DNA of 64,000 bases. It comes from Roseibium aggregatum. Lineage in GTDB: Bacteria; Pseudomonadota; Alphaproteobacteria; Rhizobiales; Stappiaceae. The position numbers and the translations under genes were made by a program. Positions 43,903 to 54,347 of this stretch are shown one piece after another (position 1 is the stretch's first letter; each line of letters starts with the position of its first letter). The stretch spans positions 62,001 through 126,000 of the forward strand of contig NZ_JABFCZ010000008.1 of NCBI RefSeq assembly GCF_014692675.1. The letters are read 5' to 3'. The notes below the pieces were generated by a model. That model worked only from the letters and a program-made list of their open reading frames with translations, was not told the DNA's origin and made no database searches.

Positions 43903-44454
43903 ATGGCGGGCAGCGTCAACAAGGTAATTCTGGTCGGCAATCTGGGAGCGGATCCTGAAATCCGCCGGACCCAGGACGGCCGGCCGATCGCAAATCTTCG
44001 GATCGCGACGTCGGAGACCTGGCGCGACCGCAACAGCGGCGAACGCCGGGAAAAGACCGAATGGCACCGGGTGGTGATCTTCAACGAGGGTCTTTGCAAG
44101 GTGGCGGAGCAATATCTGCGCAAAGGCTCCAAGGTTTATCTCGAAGGCCAGCTGCAGACCCGCAAGTGGCAGGACCAGAGCGGTCAGGATCGCTATTCCA
44201 CCGAAGTGGTGCTGCAGGGCTTCAATTCGAACCTGACCATGCTCGACGGCCGGGGTGAGGGCGGTGGCCAGGGCGGCGGTAGTCTGCCTGACTACGGATC
44301 CTCCGGCGGCGGCTTTGGCGGCGGCGAATCGTCCGGCGGCGGCTACGGCGGCGGCCCGGGCGGTTATGGCGGCGGCTCCGGCGGCTCTGGCGGCGGATAT
44401 GGCGGTCCCCAGGGCGGCGGCTCCGGCCCCATGGACGACGAAATTCCGTTCTAA
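43903..44454 (+). CDS. ssb: single-stranded DNA-binding protein
   Basis: A 183-residue protein: an OB fold at about residues 1-112 ([20 protein letters not shown], then [19 protein letters not shown]), a Gly/Ser-rich flexible linker (about 120-175), and the MDDEIPF tip that binds partner proteins. I chose the ATG at 43903 (MAGSVNK) because it begins the OB fold. It is preceded by the SOS-controlled region shared with uvrA. Confidence 0.96.
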   Translation: MAGSVNKVILVGNLGADPEIRRTQDGRPIANLRIATSETWRDRNSGERREKTEWHRVVIFNEGLCKVAEQYLRKGSKVYLEGQLQTRKWQDQSGQDRYSTEVVLQGFNSNLTMLDGRGEGGGQGGGSLPDYGSSGGGFGGGESSGGGYGGGPGGYGGGSGGSGGGYGGPQGGGSGPMDDEIPF

Positions 44455-44868
44455 CCTTTCTCAGGCGGCAGAAGTGCGGTCTTGCATGGTGCCGGTCAGG
44501 CTTGCTAAGGCCCCGTATCAAGGCTCTGCGAGCAGAGGTGTGCCGGGTTGTGCCCCGTTGCAGCACACGCTTGCGGTGCCGTCCTGCGTCGTTTCGGTCA
44601 CAGCCTCGTGATTGTTAATGCCGAAAAGGCTTTGGTTATTAACCCTGTGTCGAAGTTTGGTGTAATATTTTCCGAGCTGCCGTAACGCCAACCTGGCCCG
44701 GAGTTCGGAACCGGAAGCCGAAATCGGACGTTGGTCCCGTAGGACCGGAGCCGGCAGGCGGAGCGGATGCGGATCCGTAAGGCAGGCGGTTCGCACGGAA
44801 AGAAATTATGTTTCGGGCACGGCGGAGTGTGTCGTTCGCCGGCCCCACGAGCTTAAGGCGGTTGGAAT
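44455..44868. other. intergenic region between ssb and the L,D-transpeptidase
   Basis: A 414-bp gap in which I see no convincing gene or stable RNA. It has a palindromic GGTTATTAACC near 44634-44644 and an AT-richer stretch around 44610-44680 (TAATATTTT) that could be a promoter for the downstream gene. Several short frames here are likely chance. Confidence 0.45.
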
Positions 44869-46908
44869 ATGCGGATCCCGGCGAACGTTGTAACGATGAA
44901 GCCCGGTAACGGGAAGACAGGTGTCCGGAGAGCCTCCGGCACGACGGAAGGTGACCAGAAGGTGAAACGCCGGGCTTTGTCCTCGACCGTACTGGCAGGG
45001 CTGGCGACGGCGGTGCTCTGCAGCGCCTTTGTCGGGGCCGGGGCCGATACGGCGCAGGCGCAAGGATTTTTCGAGCGCCTGTTCAATCCGAAATATCACC
45101 GCATGCAGGAGCTGAAGGCGCGTGAGGAACTGTTGCGCGAAAAGGCGCGGACGGTTCGGGTCTCCGCGCCGAAGTTCTACACCTACAAGCCCGATGTCTG
45201 GAAACGCGTGTCCTTTGCCGCCCTCGCCGAGGTGAAGACGGCCGCCGTCACGGCGAAGGAGGACCAGGCCGGCGAGGGGGAAGGTGTTGCCGCGGATGCG
45301 GCTCCCGCCGTTCTGACGGAGTTCGACAAGGCCCGTCCGGCCCTGAAGGGACTGGACTTCGAAATGCTTCCCGAAGTGGCCGACGCGCTGAAGGCCTTTT
45401 ACCGCGAACACCCGGATTTTCTCTGGATCGAGGACGGCAACGTCAACAGCCGTGCGCTGAGCGCGAAGATGGCGCTTGCCGATGCGGACAAGGAAGGCCT
45501 GAACCCGGAAGACTACAAGGTCGATCTGCCGACGTTCGAGAAGGCCGGGACGGAGATGGCATCGGCGGATGACGACGCCGCGAAGCTGGAGCGCGAAAAG
45601 GCTCTGATGAGTTTCGAGCTGACCTTTTCCAGCGCGGTGCTGACCTACGTCCTCGACGCGGAGCGCGGCCGGGTCGATCCCGACCGGATTTCCGGCTATC
45701 ACGATCTGCCGCGCCATGAGGTCGATCTCGTCGCCGTTCTGGAAGAGATCAAGTCCAAGGACGATCTGGAAGCCTATCTGGTCTCCCGCAATCCCCAGAA
45801 TGCCCAATACGCGGCGCTGAAGAAGGAACTCGCCCGCCTGCGCGCGCAGGACGAGGAAGAGGGCCAGATCGTAATCGCGCCCGGCACGTTCCTGAAGGCC
45901 GGCGGCTCCAGCCCGGAAATGAAGCACATCGTGGCTGCGATCAATAAGAACGGATCGGACGCGCTGAAGGAAAAGCACGCCGATACCCTTGCCGCCTATG
46001 CCGGAGAAGAGGCCTACACCCCTGAACTGGTCGCACTGGTCAAGGACTTCCAGAAGGAAAACAAGCTGTCGGCCGACGGGATTGTCGGCAAGAACACGAT
46101 CAAGGCCATGGTCGGTGAGACCAATGCGGCCAAGATTGCCAAGGTGAAGCTGGCCATGGAGCGCCGTCGTTGGCTGCCGGTCGATCTCGGTGCCCGCCGG
46201 GTCTTCGTGAACCAGCCGGCGTTCACCGCGACCTACTACGAGCCGGGCAAAGAGCCCTATTCCATGCGGGTGATCGTTGGCAAGAAGTCCAACCAGACCA
46301 GCTTCTTCTACGACAAGATCGAGCTGGTGGAATACAACCCCTACTGGGGCGTTCCCTATTCCATCATCGTCAACGAGATGCTGCCGAAACTGGCGCAGGA
46401 TCCGAGCTACCTGGACCGCGCCGGCTACGAGGTCACGACCGTTTCCGGCCACCAGGTGTCGTCTTCGTCCGTCGACTGGTATGCAGTTGCCACCAAGCAG
46501 CAGAGCATCAATGTCCGCCAGTATCCGGGCGCGTCCAACGCGCTCGGCCAGGTGAAGATCCTGTTTCCCAACTCGCATGACATCTACATGCATGACACGC
46601 CGACAAAGAGCCTGTTCAACAAGGATGTCCGCGCCTTCAGCCATGGCTGTATCCGCCTGCAGGATCCCAAGGGCATGGCCGCCGCCGTTCTCGGCAAGTC
46701 TAAGGACTATGTCACCGGCCGGATCAATCAGGGTCAGAACGCCCAGGAAGACGTGACCGGCAATATTCCAGTCTACATCTCCTATTTCACGGCCTGGCCG
46801 AATGACGAGGGCACGATCAGCTATTTCGACGACATCTACGATCGCGACATGTACCTACTGAAGGCACTCGACATCACCGAACAGACCCGGGAAGACGCCC
46901 GGGTCTGA
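44869..46908 (+). CDS. L,D-transpeptidase (YkuD family) with peptidoglycan-binding domain
   Basis: A 679-residue exported cell-wall enzyme that makes 3-3 crosslinks or attaches proteins to peptidoglycan. An N-terminal signal sequence lies near residues 35-65 (LSSTVLAGLATAVLCSAFVG). A long scaffold region follows, then a PG_binding_1-type domain at about 383-415 (LVALVKDFQKENKLSADGIV). The YkuD domain ends in FSHGCIRLQDP, with His592 and Cys594 as the catalytic dyad. The length matches the large YcbB/LdtD class of proteobacteria. A second ATG at 44896 would shorten the start. A terminator follows. Confidence 0.9.
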   Translation: MRIPANVVTMKPGNGKTGVRRASGTTEGDQKVKRRALSSTVLAGLATAVLCSAFVGAGADTAQAQGFFERLFNPKYHRMQELKAREELLREKARTVRVSAPKFYTYKPDVWKRVSFAALAEVKTAAVTAKEDQAGEGEGVAADAAPAVLTEFDKARPALKGLDFEMLPEVADALKAFYREHPDFLWIEDGNVNSRALSAKMALADADKEGLNPEDYKVDLPTFEKAGTEMASADDDAAKLEREKALMSFELTFSSAVLTYVLDAERGRVDPDRISGYHDLPRHEVDLVAVLEEIKSKDDLEAYLVSRNPQNAQYAALKKELARLRAQDEEEGQIVIAPGTFLKAGGSSPEMKHIVAAINKNGSDALKEKHADTLAAYAGEEAYTPELVALVKDFQKENKLSADGIVGKNTIKAMVGETNAAKIAKVKLAMERRRWLPVDLGARRVFVNQPAFTATYYEPGKEPYSMRVIVGKKSNQTSFFYDKIELVEYNPYWGVPYSIIVNEMLPKLAQDPSYLDRAGYEVTTVSGHQVSSSSVDWYAVATKQQSINVRQYPGASNALGQVKILFPNSHDIYMHDTPTKSLFNKDVRAFSHGCIRLQDPKGMAAAVLGKSKDYVTGRINQGQNAQEDVTGNIPVYISYFTAWPNDEGTISYFDDIYDRDMYLLKALDITEQTREDARV

Positions 46909-46930
46909 GGGGCCAGAAGATTAGGAACGA

Positions 46931-46964
46931 AAAAAGCCGCGGAGAACCTGCTCCGCGGCTTTTT
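46931..46964. terminator. bidirectional intrinsic terminator
   Basis: A perfect 14-bp stem, AAAAAGCCGCGGAG/CTCCGCGGCTTTTT, with loop AACCTG lies between the convergent transpeptidase and znuA genes. T runs on both strands allow it to serve both. Confidence 0.92.
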
Positions 46965-46978
46965 CTGTTTCGCGATTA

Positions 46979-47968
46979 TCAGGAGCCGGACAGGCAGTCC
47001 GCCATGGCGTCGGCCATGCCGGAAATCAGCGCGAAATAAAGTCCGGGTCCATCCTCAAGCTCCGCCCCGAGCGGGTCCAGCGTGCCGGACCGCGCCTGCG
47101 TTCCTTCCAGAACGACCCGGATCAGCTTTGGTTCGAACTGGGGTTCTGCAAAGACGCATACGGCCTGCCGTTTCTTTATGATGTCGTGGATTTCCGCGAC
47201 TCGGTCCGCACCGGCCGGGACTTCCGGATTCAAGGTGATGGCGCCGGCGGCCGGCATGCCGAAACGGTCCTCAAAATAATGGTAGCCGTCATGGAAGACG
47301 ATGAAGGACCGGCCTTTTACGGGGGCAAGCCTTTCGTTTGTGCTTTGGATCAGGTCGGCGAGCTTTCGATCCATGGCATCGGCGTTCGCCTTGTATGATG
47401 CGGCATTTTCCGGATCGGCGGTACTCAGGCTTTCGGCGATTTCCCGGACCATGGCGCGGGCGTTTTCCGGGTCGAGCCATATGTGAGGGTCCAGTCCGTC
47501 CGCGCCGTGATTATGGCCGTCATCCTTGCCGCCGTCGGCCCGGTCATGCGCTTCGCCGTGGTCATGGTCGTCCCCTTGAAATCCGTCGCCGTCGCGGAAT
47601 TTCAGATGCTCGACACCCGGAGCGTCGAAAAGTTCGATCCGGAGCGCCTTTTCGGCCATCGTCGAAATCGGTTTGGCGAGTGAGGTTTCCAGATTGTCGC
47701 CGATCCAGAAAACCACATCGGCATCTTGAAGCTGTGCGGCCTGCGACGGTTTCAGGGAAAAATCATGAGGCGAGGCGGCGCCCTTGATCAGGAGCTGCGG
47801 AGATCCGACACCTTGCATGACGCCGGCAACCAGTGAATGCACCGGCTTGATGGTCGTTACGACGGAAACGGCTGCCTGTGCGAAGGTGGGCGCCAGGGTA
47901 AGACTGGCGACAAGGATCATGCGTGGAACCAGCGTTTGAATGCGGCGTGAGCGAAAAAGAACGGGCAA
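46979..47968 (-). CDS. znuA: zinc ABC transporter substrate-binding protein
   Basis: A 329-residue periplasmic zinc-binding protein of the cluster A-I family. The signal peptide runs over FRSRRIQTLVPRMILVASL to about residue 30. A first metal histidine is in TIKPVHSLVAG, the next in DPHIWLDPENA, another in IVFHDGYHYFED. A His/Asp-rich loop (DDHDHGEAHD, DDGHNHGADG) typical of ZnuA sits between. I place the start at TTG 47968, with GGGAG six bases upstream, because the basic n-region lies before the first ATG (47920). No znuB or znuC is adjacent. A palindromic operator candidate is at 47990-48006. Confidence 0.88.
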   Translation of the reverse strand: MPVLFRSRRIQTLVPRMILVASLTLAPTFAQAAVSVVTTIKPVHSLVAGVMQGVGSPQLLIKGAASPHDFSLKPSQAAQLQDADVVFWIGDNLETSLAKPISTMAEKALRIELFDAPGVEHLKFRDGDGFQGDDHDHGEAHDRADGGKDDGHNHGADGLDPHIWLDPENARAMVREIAESLSTADPENAASYKANADAMDRKLADLIQSTNERLAPVKGRSFIVFHDGYHYFEDRFGMPAAGAITLNPEVPAGADRVAEIHDIIKKRQAVCVFAEPQFEPKLIRVVLEGTQARSGTLDPLGAELEDGPGLYFALISGMADAMADCLSGS

Positions 47969-47989
47969 GGGCGACTCCCATTGAACGGT

Positions 47990-48006
47990 ATGTAATAACA
48001 TTACAT
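47990..48006. promoter_or_regulatory. candidate Zur operator upstream of znuA
   Basis: A perfect inverted repeat ATGTAAT-AAC-ATTACAT, 22 bp upstream of the znuA TTG start. The TGTAAT...ATTACA form is like Fur-family (Zur) sites. I have no experimental support, and the site might overlap or follow the promoter. Confidence 0.55.
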
Positions 48007-48234
48007 GTAACTCTATAACGTTCACTGAACGAAGGCACAAGCCCCAATTCGACCGGTCCCGTATTGCGGGTGTGGAAATATCGATCCTGTCTCAAGTTTC
48101 ACTTCGAACCCCGAAAAGATGAGAATTGTCGCCAGAGACTGGTTTTCGCGCCTGAAAAGTCTTATCCGTCATTACCGTTTGCAGCCAAACCGATTCCAAC
48201 CAGGCTGCGTTTTCAGGTGCTTCCGGAGCGTTTC

Positions 48235-48987
48235 TTGTCTCACATCGATCTCGCATTGGTTCTTCCGGCCTTGCTTGCCTGCGTCCTTGGCGGTCTCTTG
48301 AAGGGCGCGACCGGGGCGGGGGCGCCCGTCATCGGCGTGCCGGTGCTGGCGGCGCTGACCGACGTCCAGTTTGCCGTCGCCGTCTTCGTCACGTCCAACC
48401 TCCTGACAAACGTCAATCAGGCCTGGCAGCACCGTAAGGCGCGGCTGCCCTGGCAATTCATGGTCCTGTTCGCCGGCGGCGGAGCGCTGGGGGCCATGGG
48501 CGGCACCGTTCTGCTCGCCGGCCTGCCGTCCGACACCCTGTCGATCGCCATGGCGCTGGTCGTTCTGGGATATGTCGGCTTCCGAATTCTGAAGGCGGAC
48601 TGGATGTTGAGCTATGCCGCGGGCGTCAGGCTGGCCGGACCGATCGGCCTTCTGGGCGGCGCCCTTCAGGGCGCGACCGGCATTTCCGCGCCGGCCTCCA
48701 TCACCTTTCTGAATGCCCTGAAACTTCCGCGCAGCACGTTTATTGCCACGATTTCCGTGTTCTTCATCGTCATGTCCATCGGGCAGATCGAGCAACTCGT
48801 CACCGTCGGACTTCTGGACTGGCACCGGTTCTTTCTCGGACTCGGCGTAACGGTTGCCATCGCCCTGTTCATGCCAGTCGGCAATTATCTGGCCCGGCAT
48901 CTGGCGAAGGAAACCTTCGACAAGATCATGCTCGGCCTGCTGACCCTGATCGCGACGAAAATCCTGGTCCAGGAACTGTTCTTCTAG
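48235..48987 (+). CDS. TauE/SafE-family membrane permease
   Basis: A 250-residue membrane protein with seven or eight helices in two repeats of the TauE/SafE/YfcA family, usually linked to export of sulfur-containing or other organic anions. GGLLKGATGAGAPVIGVPVL and the paralogous GGALQGATGISAPASITFLN are the duplicated signatures. I chose TTG 48235 (LSHIDLALVLP) because GGAG sits six bases before it; the frame is open further upstream without signal. It is divergent from znuA across the Zur-like region, so a metal link is possible but unproven. Confidence 0.8.
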   Translation: MSHIDLALVLPALLACVLGGLLKGATGAGAPVIGVPVLAALTDVQFAVAVFVTSNLLTNVNQAWQHRKARLPWQFMVLFAGGGALGAMGGTVLLAGLPSDTLSIAMALVVLGYVGFRILKADWMLSYAAGVRLAGPIGLLGGALQGATGISAPASITFLNALKLPRSTFIATISVFFIVMSIGQIEQLVTVGLLDWHRFFLGLGVTVAIALFMPVGNYLARHLAKETFDKIMLGLLTLIATKILVQELFF

Positions 48988-49002
48988 GCCTCCTGGATAA
49001 AA

Positions 49003-49028
49003 AAGGCCCGCAATTGCTTGCGGGCCTT
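49003..49028 (-). terminator. intrinsic terminator of the pim-type operon
   Basis: A perfect 11-bp stem, AAGGCCCGCAA/TTGCGGGCCTT, with loop TTGC. On the minus strand six T residues follow, so it ends the beta-oxidation operon; the plus strand lacks a T run. Confidence 0.85.
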
Positions 49029-49050
49029 GCAGCGAACATTCGCACTGAAA

Positions 49051-50199
49051 TCAGGCGGCGATCAGACCGCCCGCATCGGCGAGACGGCTCAGGTGATAAT
49101 CCGCATCGCCGAAGGCCGTATCGATCATCGTCACCCGCTTGAAATAATGGCCGACGGCAAGTTCCATGGTCATGCCGACACCGCCGTGAAGCTGGACCGC
49201 CTGCTGGCCGACGAACCGGCCGGAGCGGCCGATCTGCACCTTGGCTCCGGCAATGGAGCGCCGGCGTTCGGCGACGTCCTGTTCGTCCGCCATCATGGTA
49301 GCCAGCATCGACATGCTGCGCGCCTGTTCCAGCATCAGGAACATGTCGGCCGCCCGGTGCTGCAGCACCTGGAAGTCGCCGATGGGCACACCGAACTGTT
49401 TGCGCGTCTTCAGATAGTCGACCGTGGTCTCATGCATCACCGACATGGTGCCGACCGCTTCCGCGCACAGGGCGGCGATGGCTTCGTCGGTAACCTGTTC
49501 GATCAGCGGCAAGCCATTCTCAGGTTCTCCGATCACCCAGTCGGCCTCGACGCGAACGCCTTCCAGCAGTACTTCCGCCGCCCGCTGGCCGTCCTGGGTC
49601 GGATAGCCTCGCCGTGAGACGCCCGCGGCATTTCCGTCAACCAGGAAGACGCCGATCCCGGACCGGTCGCGCCGGTCGCCGGCGACCCGTGCCGTCACGA
49701 TCAGCTTGTCGGCGCTGTCGCCGTGAACGACCACGCTTTTCGCGCCGTCCAGGACATAGGAACCGCCGTCCTTGCGCGCCGTCGTCGTCACGTCCGCCAG
49801 ATCGTAGCGGGAATGACGTTCCGTCTGGGCAAAGGCGAGCGTCAGGCTGCCGTCGACGATCTGCGGGATCAGGTCCGCTTTTTGGGCTGCATTCGCGCCA
49901 TTGCGCAGGAAACCGCCGCCGAGGACGACGGTTGCCAGATAGGGCTCCAGTGCCAAAGCGCGGCCGAAAGCCTCCATGACGATCATGGTACCGACCGGGC
50001 CCTGGTCCATGCCGCCGTCGTCTGCGGAAAACGGCATGGCGAGCAGGCCAAGGTCGGCATATTGCGCCCACATGTCGGCGCTCCAGCCGCGTTCCGAGGC
50101 TCCATGGGCCTTGCGCTGCTCGAAACCGTAGCGATCGGCGAGCAGGCGCTCGACGCTATCCTTGATGAGCCGTTGCTCTTCGTTCAGATCAAAATCCAT
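49051..50199 (-). CDS. pimD: acyl-CoA dehydrogenase, PimD-like small subunit
   Basis: A 382-residue FAD acyl-CoA dehydrogenase. The N-terminal MDFDLNEEQRLIKDSVERLL, then LTLAFAQTERHSRYDLADV and the C-terminal GRSGRFVGQQAVQLHGGVGM (FAD-contact block) are typical. It forms a pair with the next upstream gene, 12 bp away. In Rhodopseudomonas palustris, pimC and pimD are adjacent large and small pimeloyl-CoA dehydrogenase subunits in the order pimFABCD. The name rests on that gene order more than on diagnostic residues, so substrate remains inferred. Confidence 0.7.
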   Translation of the reverse strand: MDFDLNEEQRLIKDSVERLLADRYGFEQRKAHGASERGWSADMWAQYADLGLLAMPFSADDGGMDQGPVGTMIVMEAFGRALALEPYLATVVLGGGFLRNGANAAQKADLIPQIVDGSLTLAFAQTERHSRYDLADVTTTARKDGGSYVLDGAKSVVVHGDSADKLIVTARVAGDRRDRSGIGVFLVDGNAAGVSRRGYPTQDGQRAAEVLLEGVRVEADWVIGEPENGLPLIEQVTDEAIAALCAEAVGTMSVMHETTVDYLKTRKQFGVPIGDFQVLQHRAADMFLMLEQARSMSMLATMMADEQDVAERRRSIAGAKVQIGRSGRFVGQQAVQLHGGVGMTMELAVGHYFKRVTMIDTAFGDADYHLSRLADAGGLIAA

Positions 50200-50211
50200 C
50201 TCACAGCCCCC

Positions 50212-51414
<1,203 letters not shown>

Positions 51415-51424
51415 GGCTAAGGCC

Positions 51425-52612
51425 TCACGAATTGATTTCAAACAGACCGGCAGCACCCATGCCGCCGCCAACGCACATGGTCACCACCGCATACCGGGCG
51501 CCGCGGCGCTTGCTCTCGATCAGGGCGTGGCCGGCAAGCCGGGAGCCCGACATGCCATAGGGGTGGCCGACCGAGATCGCCCCGCCGTTGACGTTGAGCC
51601 TGGCCGGATCGATCCCGAGCCGGTCCCGGCAATAGATGACCTGAACGGCAAAGGCCTCGTTCAGTTCCCAGAGGTCGATGTCATCGACGGAGAGACCATG
51701 ACGTTCAAGGAGGCGTGGAACGGCAAAAACCGGCCCGATGCCCATCTCGTCCGGTTCGCAGCCGGCGACCGCGAAGCCCCGAAAGATGCCAAGCGGTTCC
51801 AGGCCGCGCTGTTCGGCAAGTTTTCGCTCCATCACCACGCAGGCCGATGCGCCGTCCGAAAGCTGGCTGGCATTGCCTGCGGTAATGGTCATGCCGTCGC
51901 CGCGCACCGGCTTCAGCCCGGCAAGGCCTTCCGCATTCGTGTCCGGGCGCGGGCCTTCGTCAGCGGTCAGTTCCACGTCCTTGAAGGAGACCTCGCCGGT
52001 CTGCCTGTCGGTTACGGCCATGCGGGTGGAAATCGGCACGATTTCCGCATCGAACCATCCGGCTTCCCGCGCCGCCGCGGTGCGCTTCTGGCTTTCCAGG
52101 CCATAGGCGTCCTGATCCTCGCGGGAGATGCCATAACGTTTGGCGACGACCTCGGCTGTGTCGATCATCGGCAGATAGACGTCGCCCTTGATCTCCTGCA
52201 GCGCCTCGTCGATGGCATGAAAGCTGTTGCGGTGGTCGTTCTGCACGAGCGAGACGGATTCCACGCCGCCGGCGACGCCGACGGACATGCCGTCGTGGAT
52301 GATGGAGCGGGCAATGACCGCAATCGACTGCAGGCCGGACGAACACTGGCGGTCGATGGTCGCGCCGCCGGTGGTTACCGGCAATCCGGCGCGCAGGAGC
52401 GCGCGGCGGGCGACGTTGCCGCCGGTGGTGCCTTCCTGGAGCGCACAGCCGAAAACAACGTCTTCGACTTCCGAGCCTTCGATGCCGGCCCGGTCGACGG
52501 CTGCGGCAATCGCGTGGCCGGCAAGGGTCGGTCCGCAAGTGAGATTAAGCGCACCGCGATAGGCCTTGCCGATCGGAGTGCGGGCCGTGGAGACGATGAC
52601 GGCTTCCCGCAT
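51425..52612 (-). CDS. pimB: acetyl-CoA acyltransferase (thiolase), PimB-like
   Basis: A 395-residue thiolase that cleaves 3-ketoacyl-CoA. The nucleophile Cys90 is in [29 protein letters not shown] carries the active-site His, and [14 protein letters not shown] the second cysteine. It lies 64 bp after the ligase gene, the longest gap in the operon. Its place between a ligase and two acyl-CoA dehydrogenases matches pimB. Confidence 0.8.
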   Translation of the reverse strand: MREAVIVSTARTPIGKAYRGALNLTCGPTLAGHAIAAAVDRAGIEGSEVEDVVFGCALQEGTTGGNVARRALLRAGLPVTTGGATIDRQCSSGLQSIAVIARSIIHDGMSVGVAGGVESVSLVQNDHRNSFHAIDEALQEIKGDVYLPMIDTAEVVAKRYGISREDQDAYGLESQKRTAAAREAGWFDAEIVPISTRMAVTDRQTGEVSFKDVELTADEGPRPDTNAEGLAGLKPVRGDGMTITAGNASQLSDGASACVVMERKLAEQRGLEPLGIFRGFAVAGCEPDEMGIGPVFAVPRLLERHGLSVDDIDLWELNEAFAVQVIYCRDRLGIDPARLNVNGGAISVGHPYGMSGSRLAGHALIESKRRGARYAVVTMCVGGGMGAAGLFEINS

Positions 52613-52676
52613 GTGTTCTGCTTCTCCCTGTAAGCGTTGTCAGGCGCCTCGGCGGCGCATTCTTGTTCCTTGAGCG

Positions 52677-54347
52677 TCAAGAGCCGCTTGCGCGTTTCTC
52701 GATCTCTTCCTGTTTCAATTGCAGCTTGGAAAACTTGCCGACCGCGGTGCGGGGCAGCGCGGATCGGAATTCCAGATCCCGGGGCATTTCGTGGCGTCCG
52801 ACCTTGTCGGCGAGAAAGGCCTGCAGCTCTTCCAGCGTGAACGGGGCGGCGCCGGAGCGCAGGGCAACAAAGGCCTTGGCGGACTCGCCGCGGTAGGCGT
52901 CCGGAATGCCGACCACGAGGACTTCGGCGACGGACGGATGTTCATAGATCGCCTGTTCCACCACCTGCGGATAGACGTTGAATCCGCCCGACAGGATCAT
53001 GTCCTTCTTGCGGTCGACGATATAGAAATAGCCGTCTTCATCCATGGTGCCGATGTCGCCGGTCAGGAAATAGCCGTCGGCAAAGGCCTGCCCGGTTTCC
53101 TCCGGCCGGTTCCAGTAGCCGGACGTGACGTTCGGGCCCTTGATCCGCAGTTCGCCGGTTTCGCCCGGTTCGAGTTCTCGCGTCGGATCCTCCAGGGCGA
53201 CAATCCCCATCTCGATACCCGGCATGGGAATGCCGATCGATCCTGGCTTGGCCGGATTGGAGCAGGGCAGGTTGGTGCCCGCCGGCGCGGTTTCCGTCAT
53301 GCCCCAGCCGCCCAGGAGCGGCAGGCCGGTCAGCGCCTCGAACCGCTTGCCCACCTCCACGGGAAGCGGCGCGCCGCCGGAGCTGCAATAGGTGAGGGAT
53401 GAGAAATCCCTTGTGTCCAGGTCGGGCAGGTTGGCAAGCGCGATCCACATGGTCGGCACGCCTGGAAAGATCGTCGCTTTCCTGATCTCGATATCCTGCA
53501 GCACGCTTTCGGGATCGAAGCGCGGACGCAGCATGATCTCGTTGCCGTTTTCGACCTGCCGGATCAGGATTGTCGTCAGGGCATAGATATGAAACAGCGG
53601 CAGGACGCAGATGATCTTGTCCGTTCCCGGTGTGGAAGGGCGCTGCTGCTGAAACCAGTTGTTATAGATCGCCGCCGACGTGGTCAGGTTGCCATGGGTC
53701 AGGATGGCACCCTTCGGCATGCCGGTGGTCCCGCCCGTATACTGGAGCAGCGCGATATCTTCCGGGGAGACCTCCGGCCACCGGTCCGGGAGCGGCGCGC
53801 CCTTGGCGAAGTCCGCCCAGGTTACGACGTCGGGCCGGTCCGGGATCTCCGCAAGCGGCGCCGGTGAGGCGCCCCAGGCGCCGTCCTCGGCGACGATGAG
53901 CTTGTCGAGATGGCCGGCATCCAGAAGCTTTAAAGCCATGGACAGCATGGGGCCGATGTCGGTCGTGACCATCACCCGCGCGCCGCTGTCCTTGAGCTTG
54001 TAGGCGAGTTCCCGCTCCGCATCGAGCGGGCTGAGCAGGATCATCCGTGCGCCCGTCTTGCAACCGCCGAAGAAGATCGCCGGAAAATAGGGCGTGTTCG
54101 GCAGATAGAGCGCAAGGGTCGTTCCCGCACCGATGCCCTCCCGCAGGAGGGCGGCCGCAGCGGAATTCATCTTGTGTCCGAATTCCGCATAGCTGAGCAC
54201 ATGGCCGCGGTATTCCAGCGCCCGATGTTCCGGATAGCGGGCAACCGCCGTGTCCGCGATCCGGGAAAGCACCGAAGGCTCCGGCTTGAAGTCCCAATCC
54301 ATGCCGGGCGGATAGGACTTCTCCCAGGCAAACGGCCGTTTGCTCAT
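52677..54347 (-). CDS. pimA: acyl-CoA ligase, PimA-like
   Basis: A 556-residue AMP-forming CoA ligase that would activate dicarboxylic or fatty acids. Motifs: LLQYTGGTTGMPKGAILTHG (P-loop), GWGMTETAPAG (A5-like), YFLTGDIGTMDEDGYFYIVD (A7) and the catalytic lysine in PRTAVGKFSK. It overlaps the upstream pimF-like gene by 4 bp (ATGA), so they are co-translated. In R. palustris PimA prefers C7-C14 dicarboxylates. Here the substrate is inferred from synteny. Confidence 0.78.
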   Translation of the reverse strand: MSKRPFAWEKSYPPGMDWDFKPEPSVLSRIADTAVARYPEHRALEYRGHVLSYAEFGHKMNSAAAALLREGIGAGTTLALYLPNTPYFPAIFFGGCKTGARMILLSPLDAERELAYKLKDSGARVMVTTDIGPMLSMALKLLDAGHLDKLIVAEDGAWGASPAPLAEIPDRPDVVTWADFAKGAPLPDRWPEVSPEDIALLQYTGGTTGMPKGAILTHGNLTTSAAIYNNWFQQQRPSTPGTDKIICVLPLFHIYALTTILIRQVENGNEIMLRPRFDPESVLQDIEIRKATIFPGVPTMWIALANLPDLDTRDFSSLTYCSSGGAPLPVEVGKRFEALTGLPLLGGWGMTETAPAGTNLPCSNPAKPGSIGIPMPGIEMGIVALEDPTRELEPGETGELRIKGPNVTSGYWNRPEETGQAFADGYFLTGDIGTMDEDGYFYIVDRKKDMILSGGFNVYPQVVEQAIYEHPSVAEVLVVGIPDAYRGESAKAFVALRSGAAPFTLEELQAFLADKVGRHEMPRDLEFRSALPRTAVGKFSKLQLKQEEIEKRASGS

